Positions 46,156 through 54,904 of a stretch of 64,000 nucleotides of DNA are shown here, one piece after another. The notes under the pieces were generated by a model, which did no database searches, was not told the origin of the DNA, and was given only the letters and a program-made list of their open reading frames with translations. The stretch comes from CAZJBS01 sp964544475. Lineage in GTDB: Bacteria; CLD3; SB21. The first letter of the stretch is position 1; the number at the start of each line of letters is the position of its first letter. Where the stretch lies: assembly GCA_964544475.1 (NCBI GenBank), contig CAZJBS010000013.1, positions 21,913 through 85,912 on the forward strand, in the 5' to 3' direction. The position numbers and the translations under genes were made by a program.

Positions 46156-46941
46156 TTGAGTCGGATTCCAATTGTCGAGGCACAGACGCATGTCACTGTA
46201 TTCTCTTCCGGGCGCACGGCACCATGCGTCATGGAGTGTACCGATCCCGATGGCGCGTGGAATGAATATGTGGTCAAATTCTATGGTTCTATTGAAACAG
46301 GCCGTGCGGGTCTGCTATGCGAAATCGTCGCATCACAACTTGCCACCGTTTTGGGACTGCACGTTCCTGAACCGGCCATGGTCAATGTTAGAATGGAATT
46401 CGCTGCATCCATACCGGATCCATCAGTTCGAGGTAGGATATCCAAGAGCGTCGGTTTGAACTTCGGTTCAAAGAATATGACAGGCGGATATGTCACGTGG
46501 CCGCGTGAGAAAAATATTCCGGCAGACCTCAGGCAACAGGCAACCGAAACGTATTTTTTTGACATGCTCATCCAAAACCCGGACCGTCGGCGGGACAAAC
46601 CGAATATCCTGTGGAAAGGAGAAGACCTTTTCCTGATCGATCACGAAATGGCGTTTTCATTTCTTCTAGACATTGTTCGGCCGAAGGACCCGTGGAAGAT
46701 CAGCGAGCTTTCGTTTTCAAAGGATCACCTTTTTCATGCGGGACTGAAGGGTGGCAAAATCAATCTGGATCGCATGGCAGGCGCATTGGAGTCGATTTCC
46801 GAAGAAACTTGGGCGGAGATCGAAAGTAACCTTCCAGAAACTTGGAAATCAGATGCCTTTTCAAGAATTCGGGACCATTTCGATTTGGTTCAATCAAACA
46901 TCGAACCATTCATGAACGATGTAAGGAGGTCGTTGGTATGA
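46156..46941 (+). CDS. HipA-like kinase domain protein
   Basis: A 261-residue stand-alone HipA-like (HipA_2 type) kinase. A candidate ATP-binding lysine is K41 in YVVKFYG. The catalytic loop reads NPDRRRDKPNIL with Asp143 and Asn150, and LIDHEMAF gives the metal-binding Asp162. It lacks the N-subdomain of full HipA and there is no HipB-like helix-turn-helix gene beside it. The start is TTG at 46156, with AGG about eight bases before. It overlaps the DUF3037 gene by ATGA; this two-gene pairing recurs in many bacteria. Target unknown: tRNA synthetase, as for HipA, is only a possibility. Confidence 0.8.
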   Translation: MSRIPIVEAQTHVTVFSSGRTAPCVMECTDPDGAWNEYVVKFYGSIETGRAGLLCEIVASQLATVLGLHVPEPAMVNVRMEFAASIPDPSVRGRISKSVGLNFGSKNMTGGYVTWPREKNIPADLRQQATETYFFDMLIQNPDRRRDKPNILWKGEDLFLIDHEMAFSFLLDIVRPKDPWKISELSFSKDHLFHAGLKGGKINLDRMAGALESISEETWAEIESNLPETWKSDAFSRIRDHFDLVQSNIEPFMNDVRRSLV

Positions 46942-47798
46942 AAACAACCTTCAATTTTTCAATTATCAGGTACGTACACGATGTCGTTGGTGGAGAATTC
47001 GTCAATGTCGGAATCTTGCTTTATGCTCCCGACACGGACTATATTGGCGCCATGTGCACTAAGAAATACGCAAGACTATCGAGCGTGTTTATTGATGTCG
47101 ACGGGGAGCACTTCCGCGCGATCATGAATCATTTCGAAATACGGATGGAGGAATTCAGAAAAGAGCTTGAAGCAAACCTTGGTTTGGAGCCGAAACCCAG
47201 GGATGTCCTTGAAATAGGCCGGCGGGTTCTTCCGGCAGATGACAGTTCGTTGCAGCTATCTGAGACTCGCGGCGGACTGACGGACAATCCTACGGACAAG
47301 CTTTCTGAACTGTATGAACGATATGTTGAACGGTATACCCGGAAGATCGAAAGATCGAAACGAGGCGATGACGATGTGTGGAAGACATTCAGACAACGAT
47401 TTGAAGAAAAGAGAATTAGCAAGTACCTGCGTCCGCACAAAGTCATCGCAAAGAACTATGAACACGAATTTCAACATACGTGGAAAAATGAACAATGGCG
47501 TGCGTTTGAGCCGGTATCATTTGACCTTGAAGACTCGTCATCTATTCTGGAAAAGGCGGTTCGATGGCTGGGACGCGCCAACGCGCTGGAGGATGCAGAC
47601 GAGAAATTGCGGCTCTATCTGCTACTTGGAAGTCCACAAGATAGCCGACTAGTTTCAGCCTATGCCAAAGCGGAGAATATTCTCAATAAAATGGCGCTGG
47701 CCCACGAGTTCGTTCGTGAGAGCGAAGCAGAATCTTTTGCCGCCGATTTGCAGGACAAGATACGAAAGCACGTATCGGAATCCGATGGCAATCTGTGA
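46938..47798 (+). CDS. DUF3037 domain protein
   Basis: A 286-residue cytoplasmic protein of the DUF3037 family, recognised from MKTTFNFSIIRYVHD, GEFVNVGILLYAPD and the following strand/helix core up to about residue 100. A charged, helix-rich C-terminal part (about 120-286) follows. AAGGAGG lies ten bases upstream of the ATG, inside the HipA-like gene's 3' end, so expression is both coupled and independently strong. No enzyme motif. DUF3037 genes often follow HipA-like kinase genes, suggesting substrate, regulator or antitoxin, but nothing in the sequence decides between these. Confidence 0.8.
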   Translation: MKTTFNFSIIRYVHDVVGGEFVNVGILLYAPDTDYIGAMCTKKYARLSSVFIDVDGEHFRAIMNHFEIRMEEFRKELEANLGLEPKPRDVLEIGRRVLPADDSSLQLSETRGGLTDNPTDKLSELYERYVERYTRKIERSKRGDDDVWKTFRQRFEEKRISKYLRPHKVIAKNYEHEFQHTWKNEQWRAFEPVSFDLEDSSSILEKAVRWLGRANALEDADEKLRLYLLLGSPQDSRLVSAYAKAENILNKMALAHEFVRESEAESFAADLQDKIRKHVSESDGNL

Positions 47799-47844
47799 CG
47801 TAGGAAAGAGAGAAGAAAACCGCTATTCCTGCCGTGCCCCGCCA

Positions 47845-48693
47845 TTACTTTAGCATAATCATCCGTTTGACGGCGCTGAAGCCCCGGCTCGTGAGGCGAT
47901 AGAAATACATACCCGAAGCGGCGTGCCGGCCGTTATCCTCCCGCCCATCCCACCGGATTTCGTAACGACCCGAAGATCGTTTCCCATTCTCGAGCACACG
48001 CACCACCCGGCCGAGACTGTTGTAGATTTTCAGTTCCACCGGTCCGCCCTTGCTAAGTTCATACGAGATCGTCGTCGTGGGATTGAAGGGATTCGGATAG
48101 TTCTGGTGCAGAGTCGCGACCATCGGCCCGGTACGATCCGGCACCGATACCACGTTGTCCTTGATCCAGATCAGTTTGTTGTCGGCAAAGTTCCACGCAT
48201 CGCCCGAATCCGGCGCTCCGCTCAGATCCACGCTGTTGCCGGCCGCATAAATCGTATCGAACGCATCGGCCGTGTCCGGCGCGATATACAGGAATTCCCA
48301 CGATACCGTGTCGTGCCCGGCGGCGAGTTTTGGGAAGCCATGGGTCACATCAAGAGGATATTCCTCATCCAGGCGTGTCGCCTGTCCGTCCACGGTGTCG
48401 AGACGGCCGTAATACACGGAGGTATTAAAACCGGCGCCAATATTGCCCAATTTGGAAACCGAAACACGGAAAACACTGGACGAGCCGCGTTCCACCGTGT
48501 CCGGCCCGCTGATCCACACATGAACGGAATCCACGGGCTCAAACAGCACATTCCCGTGGCAGAAACAGCCCGGCACGCCGAATTGGCTGCTGATGGGATT
48601 CGTCGTCATACCGCCAATGCCATGTTCATACCACGTGTATCCGCACAGCCCGGCCGTGATGACCACGATCAACCATTCTTTCCAGCGTGTCAT
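47845..48693 (-). CDS. Secreted choice-of-anchor-V/Reeler-like protein with T9SS sorting domain
   Basis: A 282-residue secreted protein. The N-terminal helix at about 6-20 acts as signal, followed by TTNPISSQFGVPGCFCHG with C43-x-C45-H46, reminiscent of the Cys-Cys-His start of choice-of-anchor-V proteins. A Reeler-like beta-sandwich spans about 55-180 (VHVWISGPDTVERGS, then GFPKLAAGHDTVSWEF). The type A sorting domain covers about 200-282: LHQNYPNPFNPTTTISYEL, GRVVRVL, SGMYFYRL and the final KRMIMLK. The ATG at 48693 has GGAAAG upstream. Function unknown, probably cell-surface. It directly borders the island's plus-strand end in convergent orientation. Confidence 0.82.
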   Translation of the reverse strand: MTRWKEWLIVVITAGLCGYTWYEHGIGGMTTNPISSQFGVPGCFCHGNVLFEPVDSVHVWISGPDTVERGSSSVFRVSVSKLGNIGAGFNTSVYYGRLDTVDGQATRLDEEYPLDVTHGFPKLAAGHDTVSWEFLYIAPDTADAFDTIYAAGNSVDLSGAPDSGDAWNFADNKLIWIKDNVVSVPDRTGPMVATLHQNYPNPFNPTTTISYELSKGGPVELKIYNSLGRVVRVLENGKRSSGRYEIRWDGREDNGRHAASGMYFYRLTSRGFSAVKRMIMLK

Positions 48694-48710
48694 GCTTTCT
48701 TTCCGCTTTT

Positions 48711-49080
48711 GGAATACGGATGACACGGATCCAACGGATTGCCTCGGATCAATACCATCGTTCTTATCCGTGCTGATCCGTCTCATCCGTTCAATCCGTG
48801 TTCTTTAATTTCAGAACACAGATAACACGGATCCAACGGATTGCCACGGATTAATACTATCGTTCTTATCCGTGCGTATCCGTCTCATCCGTTCAATCCG
48901 TGTTCTTTGATTTCAGAACACAGCCTTATCCGTCCCATCCGTTCAATCCGTGTTCTTTGATTTCAGAACACAGCCTTATCCGTGCGTATCCGTCTCATCC
49001 GTTCAATCCGTGTTCTATGATTTCAGAACACAGCCTTATCCGTGCATATCCGTCTCATCCGTTCAATCCGTGTTCTATCA
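48711..49080. repeat. TCCGTG-rich direct repeat cluster
   Basis: A noncoding cluster of imperfect direct repeats built from TATCCGTG, ATCCGTCTC, ATCCGTTCAATCCGTG and TTCTTTGATTTCAGAACACAG. The TCAGAACACAG segment recurs at about 48811, 48913, 48963 and 49023 (spacings 102, 50 and 60). The first copies also contain complementary ACGGATTG/CACGGAT pieces, making long imperfect palindromes. It fills the gap between the start of one T9SS protein gene and the stop of the next. Spacings and unit variation are not those of a CRISPR. Confidence 0.9.
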
Positions 49081-49086
49081 CTCCCA

Positions 49087-52000
49087 TTACTTGACAAGCG
49101 TCATCTTACGCGTCTGCACGAAGGTCCCGGATTGCAGGCGGTAGAAATACACTCCACTCGACAACGCCGAACCTTTGGCATTTTCCGTCGAAAAACGGGC
49201 GGTGTACCGGCCCGGCGCCTTGTGCTCGTTCACCAACGTGGCCACTTCCTGACCCAACGCATTGTATACTTTCAGCTGCACCAAACCGGCGTTTGGGATC
49301 TCGTACGCTATCTCCGTCGTCGGGTTGAAGGGATTCGGCGCGTTCTGAGAAAGGCGATACGTCAACGGGCGACCCGCGCCATCGTCAATACCGACGATCT
49401 CGCTGGAACCCATAAGTATCACGGTATCCGGCGACGACTGGGCGTTGCTGACCAGGACCAGGTCGGCCTGGTGATTGCCGGAAACCGCCGGCATAAACCA
49501 CACGGTCAGCGTGTCCGAATGGCCGGCCGGAATCGTCATCGAAGCCCTTGAGACGGCGAAATTGGTGTCTGCAACCGTGATTTGAGTCAGGGTCAGATCC
49601 AATGTGCCGTTATTCTCAATATGCAGCGTATCCGATGCCGACTGGCCGGTCGTCACGACACCAAAATCGATCATGCCGGATGTGACGAGTTGGGAGGCGC
49701 TGATCGTGAAAACACCGTCGCTGGAATCGGCCGGCGCAGCCCCGCCCATCGACGTGACGCGAATCTTCGCCGTTGCGGATGGCAGGTAAGGCACGAGCCA
49801 TTCCATGGATTCCGAAGCGGCGGGTACGGAAGCCGCCACCAACGACCATCCGGAGGACGGATCGGTCTGGAGCCAGATTTCGACATCACTCATCAGGGCG
49901 GCGTCCCATTGGATCGTGCGGAGGCTGCCGGCGGTCCAGACTTCGCCGCCATTGGGCGACATGACGCTCACCGCGGCGGACGTGACGCCTTCGCCGTGCA
50001 GGGCCACCCGATACGGATCGATAGGCGCATTCGCATCCAGACTGAGCGTGTCCACGGCCGTTGCGCCGACCAGGGGTGCAAAGATGATGGTGAGCGTGTC
50101 GCTGGCGCCCGCCGCCACCGTGAAGGAATGACGGCTGACCGCAAACGCCGCCGACTGCGTCGTGATATCCGAAATCACCAGAGGCGCCGTGCCGGTGTTC
50201 GTGATGCGGATCGTGTCGGTCTTCATTTCGCCGACGCCCACCATGCCGAATTGGATGGCCGTGCGGTTCGATGTGATTTCAGCCACCGACAGCGTGAAGT
50301 TGGCATTGCTGCTGTCGATCGGCGAGTTGTCCGATGCTTCGGCAATGCGGACGCGGGCCTGGGTCGTTTTTACATTTGGAATGGCCCACGTGTACATTCC
50401 CGCCGAACCCGGCACGGAAGCCGCGATGGTCTGGTAGGCGCCCGAAGGCGTCGTTTTGTATTCGATCCGCACGTTGCCCGTCCCGAACGCATTCCATGTG
50501 ATGTCGTGCGTCGTGCCATATTGCCAGTTCTCGCCGCCATTGGGCGAGGTCACGGTCAGAGCTTGTCCGTTGGTCACCGGCACGGTGTACGTGATGAGAT
50601 ATTTCGAAACACCTCCGGTTTGTTGCGCCAGAAACAGCGACCGGTCGTAGCACAATAAGCCGGAATTCGAGCCGCTCAAAGCCGACGACATAAATGAGTT
50701 GCCGCCATTGGTGGACAGATAGGATGTGCTGCCGCCGTACGTGCCATACAGAACCACATTCGGATCGTCGCGGGCAATATCCGCGCCCCAGGTCGAATTG
50801 GTTGTGGCCACCTGGTGCCAGTTTCTTCCGAAATTCGTGGTTCTCATGAATCCGCCATACTGGCCGCCAGTGGAACTCCACGCCGTCGAAAAAGCCCGGT
50901 TGGGCGAGAGTGGCGAGATACAGATCATCGGAATTTCCGAGGCGGCGGAATTGGAATAAATACTATCCCAATGGACGCCGCCGTCCCATGACCGCCACAT
51001 GACGGCCAGTCCACTGCCCGTCACGCCATCGCCGACATACAGGACGTCGAGCGAATCCGGCACGTACACGATATCGCAGGGACTCCGGAATCGCGTCTGG
51101 GCCAGTGTGTCCCACGTCGCGCCGAAATCGCCGGATTTGTAAACCACTCCATTGGCCCCGGATGTGCCGTCGGGCATAAACAGAATCTCGTCCGTGTTCG
51201 AGGGATTCATTTCAATCGGCATCCCGTAACTCGTGAAGCCTCTCGCAATGGTTTGATACCAGGATTGCCCGTGGTTGGTGCTTCGCATGATGCGATCCGA
51301 GCCGCCGGCCATCGCCGCAATCCATATGTTGGTATCCTTCGGAGAAATATAAAACGAATGGGCGCTGCCGCCGCTCGTCACACTGGAGACATTGTACCAG
51401 TTTTCGCCCTCGTTGGCGCTCATGTACACCGTGGATCCCAGCACGACGTAAATATGCTTCGGATTGACGGGATTGATCATGAAGGTCGATCCGATCGAAC
51501 TACCGCTCAATTTGGATTGCCAGGAATAATTCACGGTCGTGCCGGTGGGCAGCTGCCAGGTCGCACCGCCGTCCGTTGTTCGAAGGATGGCATTGTTCTT
51601 TTCGGAGCAGGCCCATCCTTTCAGATTGTTGTAAAAGAACACGTCATTGAGGCGGGCGTGCATCTGGTGCGTGCCATAACCAAATGTCTGGCCGGCATTC
51701 GTGGTCGTCCGAATGAACCCGCCGCCGCCTGTAAAGACCACCGTGTCTTTGCTTATCGCATGAACGTCCATGATATCGGCCTTGGATTCCGTCACAAAAT
51801 TCAACGGCGTCCAGACGATGTTCTCGAGGGAGGCCCGATAACATCCGCCTTTCCTTCCGGCAACGTAGACCATCGTATCCCGAATGGAAACGGTGAGGAC
51901 GTCTTCCGTCCAATCCGACACGGCCATCGTGTGCCAGTTCACGCCGCCGTCGGTGGACCGCCGGATCGTGCCCGACGCTCCGGTTACCACGATCGTTGAC

Positions 52001-52455
52001 GAACCTTTGGTGGCCACCGCCAGCAAGTTGGAAGACGTGCCGGAAGTCACCGTCGTCCATGTGGCGCCGGCATCATCCGTCCGCAGGATAAGGCCATTGT
52101 CCCCGACGATCCAGCCCGTTTCCGCGCCGGACATCGTCACCGCCCGCAACGAAACACCGGTACCGAGGATGTCCGTTGTCCAGGAACTTCCGCCGTCGGC
52201 GCTGCGGACGTGCGTGCCATTGTCGCCCACGATTTCAATCGTCGACCCGTACGTAAACACGCCGCGCAAGGTGGCCGCACCCTGGGAGAAATTCTGCCAG
52301 GCCGCCCCGCCATTCGTCGAACGCCAGATGGCTCCGGATTTGCCGACAGCCCAAACGGAGTTTCCGTCCGGTGAATGAACGCCATAGAAGCCCTGGGCAT
52401 TCGCGCCGGCCAACGCCGTCATGGTCAAAACCAGAATAGTCAGAAACCGATTCAT
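49087..52455 (-). CDS. Secreted propeller protein with T9SS sorting domain
   Basis: A 1122-residue secreted protein. The signal peptide covers about 1-20 (LTILVLTMTALAGANA). Residues about 20-625 form BNR/Ycf48-like beta-propeller repeats with recurring S-x-D-G-G-x-x-W Asp-box-like motifs (RSTDGGVNWHT, RTTDGGATW). Then follow two copies of a tandem: a SPNGGE-W-x-x-G Kre9/KNH-like domain (about 633-725 and 830-920) and a choice-of-anchor-D/HYDIN-like domain (about 727-820 and 922-1010). The type A sorting domain has RLSQNAPNPFNPTTEI and ends RKMTLVK. The ATG at 52455 has AAGG upstream and gives the clean signal peptide. Probably surface-anchored; ligand unknown. Confidence 0.88.
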   Translation of the reverse strand: MNRFLTILVLTMTALAGANAQGFYGVHSPDGNSVWAVGKSGAIWRSTNGGAAWQNFSQGAATLRGVFTYGSTIEIVGDNGTHVRSADGGSSWTTDILGTGVSLRAVTMSGAETGWIVGDNGLILRTDDAGATWTTVTSGTSSNLLAVATKGSSTIVVTGASGTIRRSTDGGVNWHTMAVSDWTEDVLTVSIRDTMVYVAGRKGGCYRASLENIVWTPLNFVTESKADIMDVHAISKDTVVFTGGGGFIRTTTNAGQTFGYGTHQMHARLNDVFFYNNLKGWACSEKNNAILRTTDGGATWQLPTGTTVNYSWQSKLSGSSIGSTFMINPVNPKHIYVVLGSTVYMSANEGENWYNVSSVTSGGSAHSFYISPKDTNIWIAAMAGGSDRIMRSTNHGQSWYQTIARGFTSYGMPIEMNPSNTDEILFMPDGTSGANGVVYKSGDFGATWDTLAQTRFRSPCDIVYVPDSLDVLYVGDGVTGSGLAVMWRSWDGGVHWDSIYSNSAASEIPMICISPLSPNRAFSTAWSSTGGQYGGFMRTTNFGRNWHQVATTNSTWGADIARDDPNVVLYGTYGGSTSYLSTNGGNSFMSSALSGSNSGLLCYDRSLFLAQQTGGVSKYLITYTVPVTNGQALTVTSPNGGENWQYGTTHDITWNAFGTGNVRIEYKTTPSGAYQTIAASVPGSAGMYTWAIPNVKTTQARVRIAEASDNSPIDSSNANFTLSVAEITSNRTAIQFGMVGVGEMKTDTIRITNTGTAPLVISDITTQSAAFAVSRHSFTVAAGASDTLTIIFAPLVGATAVDTLSLDANAPIDPYRVALHGEGVTSAAVSVMSPNGGEVWTAGSLRTIQWDAALMSDVEIWLQTDPSSGWSLVAASVPAASESMEWLVPYLPSATAKIRVTSMGGAAPADSSDGVFTISASQLVTSGMIDFGVVTTGQSASDTLHIENNGTLDLTLTQITVADTNFAVSRASMTIPAGHSDTLTVWFMPAVSGNHQADLVLVSNAQSSPDTVILMGSSEIVGIDDGAGRPLTYRLSQNAPNPFNPTTEIAYEIPNAGLVQLKVYNALGQEVATLVNEHKAPGRYTARFSTENAKGSALSSGVYFYRLQSGTFVQTRKMTLVK

Positions 52456-52535
52456 GCTGGTACCTTTGTAAGTGGTGGTTAGTATGTGATGATATCCATT
52501 CGGATCTATCTCCACGACGGCTTCGCCGGTGTTGC

Positions 52536-54629
52536 TCAATTCAAGGGCTTTGACAGCCTCAGAATGGTCTCCACTTCGGCAAGACCGGTCACCGCCTGTT
52601 TCCGGAAGGCGCCCTTGCTCTTGCGAATCACGATCTGAAGAGCGTCCACCTCAATCGGATCGAATACGACGCGTGTGCCACCGGCCGCCAGTTTTTCATC
52701 AACCGTCTTTGTATGAACCCGTTGACCATTCCGCATAAATTGAAGATCGCACGAGGACACGGCCACCGATGTGCCGTGGTCTTTGTCCGCACCGATGTTG
52801 TACAGTACGACTTCGCGGATTTCAACGGGTATCGGCCACGTCAGGCGAACCCACGCGCCTTCGCCTTCTGCGGCCACCCAGGCCACGGTGTCACCGCCGG
52901 TCCTGGCTTGCCGGTCGACAATTCGTGACGGTTGGAAACCCGGCAGGAACGAGCTGGCCGTCACGTCCGCCGACGGCGCGGCATTAAACCATTCCGCCAC
53001 ACGACTGTTGATCGGCACGGTCAGCAAAGTATGTCCAATATGACATCCCGCGCATTTGGTGCCGGAACCCATGCGTTCGAAATTGTATCCGCTCACATGC
53101 GCGAACTTGCCGCTGGAGCTTTCCACAACCCGGTTATTCGCGTCCACCAGTTGCTCAAACATCGGGACGTCGGCCGGACTGTCGGAAAAATGAATGCCGC
53201 CGTCGAAGAACACCGGCTTTTCTCCAAGAGGAATGGCCGCATCGAGGGATTCGGCATTGCGGCGCTGGCTGTTGAGGAAAATGCGCATTCTCAAACCCTG
53301 GGCTATCCTGGGCGCATCGGGAATGGGTTGATCCACGTCCCCGTTCTGGAATACGTTCATGCAGTCAAATCGGAATGTGCCGTTCATTTCGTAGGTGGAC
53401 GGATCTTCCGTTGGCGGCAGTTCGTGGCGCGGCGCTTCGAAGTTGGCGCTCCAGATGGGAGGCAGCGATCGCGGCTTGACAACCTGGGGTTCGAGTTCGA
53501 GGGTTCCATTCAGGTCAATCATCTTTCTGAGATTCTTGCCGTCGGTCGTGGACGAGTAAATGCCAAAGTCTTTTCCATTGGCTGAATAGGCCATGAGAAT
53601 CGTGCCAGGGGTCCATTCCACGGCATCGGTTGCAAAGGGTGGTTTGACCGCCGATGCCGCCGACCACACGCCGGCCACCGGCTTTTCCCAATCGGCGCCT
53701 TTATTGAATCGACGAACGCCTACCGCATCCACCGACACCGACAAGGACAGTTCGGGCACAAAGGAACACAACATGCTGCTGTCGGACAGGATGCTGGTTT
53801 TGTAAGCCTGCAGGCCCGGACGCGTGCGCGGAAATCCCGCATACAATTTGAGATCACTGCCGTCCGGTTTGATCGTCACGGCCTGCCAGACGTTGCCGAT
53901 GTCGTCGGTGAGGGCTTCCTGGTCGTTGCGGGTCACGCCGTGTTTGGTGACGTTGCTTGGGCGGTCAATATTGACCCACCATCGCGAATACACGAGACGC
54001 CCGGTGAGCGGGTCCACCGTCGGTTCTTCGGCGCCGTTGCGTTCCGTCGTAATCCGGTGCGATTCTGAGCCGTCTGCCGCAAGAATCCACAGATTTGTCG
54101 TCGGTATCTTCTGATAACTGGCCAGCGAAGGATACCGCGTCGATGCAAACACCACACGGCCGTCCGGCAATTGGCACGGATCGAAATCGTCGTAGGTCCG
54201 GAAGAGGCCGGCGTTTTCTCCGAACTGGGATAAGTCAAGATTCCGGTCGGTGAACGTCATCGGCGTCAAACCCGAGCCATCGATGCCGATGCGATAGATC
54301 CGCCATTGGCTGTCCGGATGAGCCACGCCGCTGAAGAAGACCGTCCTGGCATCCCACGACACGCAGGGATCGGCCACATCAAACAGACGGGATTCGTCGA
54401 CGAGCACGCGCACGTCCCCGGATGATGTGCGCATCAACAAACGGCCGCCCGGTTTGGCGGTCCGATACTTCGGCCCAAAACCCGGCAACGGACATCCGTC
54501 GTCGGATGGGACCGGACGGCGGGAAACAAATACAATGGCCTCGTCGGACGGTTCCCGATCCGCAAAACCAATGGCCGCCAGGAAAACGAATAGAAAACAC
54601 AGAGTCAGAATCAGATTTTGAATTCTCAT
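52536..54629 (-). CDS. Exported HzsA-like protein with c-type haem motif and discoidin-like domain
   Basis: A 697-residue exported protein. Signal peptide about 1-23. A TolB/WD-like propeller with repeats such as ADPCVSWDARTVFFSG and DFDPCQLPDGRVVFAS covers about 30-400 and resembles the family that includes hydrazine synthase subunit alpha. A single CAGCH haem-binding motif lies near residue 527 (GTKCAGCHIGHT). The last 150 residues look like an F5/8 type C (discoidin) sandwich (SRIVDRQARTGG, then VRLTWPIPVEIREVVLYN). Hydrazine synthase activity is not implied, since the partner subunits are absent; these paralogues are common in non-anammox bacteria and uncharacterised. It ends 80 bases before the propeller T9SS gene. 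Confidence 0.78.
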   Translation of the reverse strand: MRIQNLILTLCFLFVFLAAIGFADREPSDEAIVFVSRRPVPSDDGCPLPGFGPKYRTAKPGGRLLMRTSSGDVRVLVDESRLFDVADPCVSWDARTVFFSGVAHPDSQWRIYRIGIDGSGLTPMTFTDRNLDLSQFGENAGLFRTYDDFDPCQLPDGRVVFASTRYPSLASYQKIPTTNLWILAADGSESHRITTERNGAEEPTVDPLTGRLVYSRWWVNIDRPSNVTKHGVTRNDQEALTDDIGNVWQAVTIKPDGSDLKLYAGFPRTRPGLQAYKTSILSDSSMLCSFVPELSLSVSVDAVGVRRFNKGADWEKPVAGVWSAASAVKPPFATDAVEWTPGTILMAYSANGKDFGIYSSTTDGKNLRKMIDLNGTLELEPQVVKPRSLPPIWSANFEAPRHELPPTEDPSTYEMNGTFRFDCMNVFQNGDVDQPIPDAPRIAQGLRMRIFLNSQRRNAESLDAAIPLGEKPVFFDGGIHFSDSPADVPMFEQLVDANNRVVESSSGKFAHVSGYNFERMGSGTKCAGCHIGHTLLTVPINSRVAEWFNAAPSADVTASSFLPGFQPSRIVDRQARTGGDTVAWVAAEGEGAWVRLTWPIPVEIREVVLYNIGADKDHGTSVAVSSCDLQFMRNGQRVHTKTVDEKLAAGGTRVVFDPIEVDALQIVIRKSKGAFRKQAVTGLAEVETILRLSKPLN

Positions 54630-54904
54630 AAATCACCCGAGCAGGTTTATGGCTGACTTGAATACCGGACAATATAGGTGAGTTTAACCGTGCAAAAATA
54701 AGGGATTATTGGTCATTGTCACGAAAAAAATTCAAGTTTTTTTCTCCCGGGGAGCTTTGACCGGATTCCCGGAATTCCTCTGCCGCGGGTTTGCATCGGA
54801 GAATAGCGCCGCCTGTATTCTCGCAGTCACAAAAGGGGAGGAGCCGATGAATGGGCCGCCATCGGAATGCCCCGGGAAGAGTAGAGATCATCGCCAATAG
54901 ATGC

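Noticed and set aside
48711..49080. TCCGTG cluster considered as CRISPR
   Set aside because: The supposed spacers are themselves repeated and the unit spacing varies (102, 50, 60 bases).
52536..54629. Evidence for anammox metabolism from the HzsA-like protein
   Set aside because: Beta and gamma subunits and multihaem proteins are absent, and the alpha-like family is widespread outside anammox bacteria.
54630..54904. Short plus-strand frame near 54709-54900 with GGGGAGGAG before an internal ATG
   Set aside because: The frame behind that ATG is only 17 codons and the longer frame has no domain or ribosome site.
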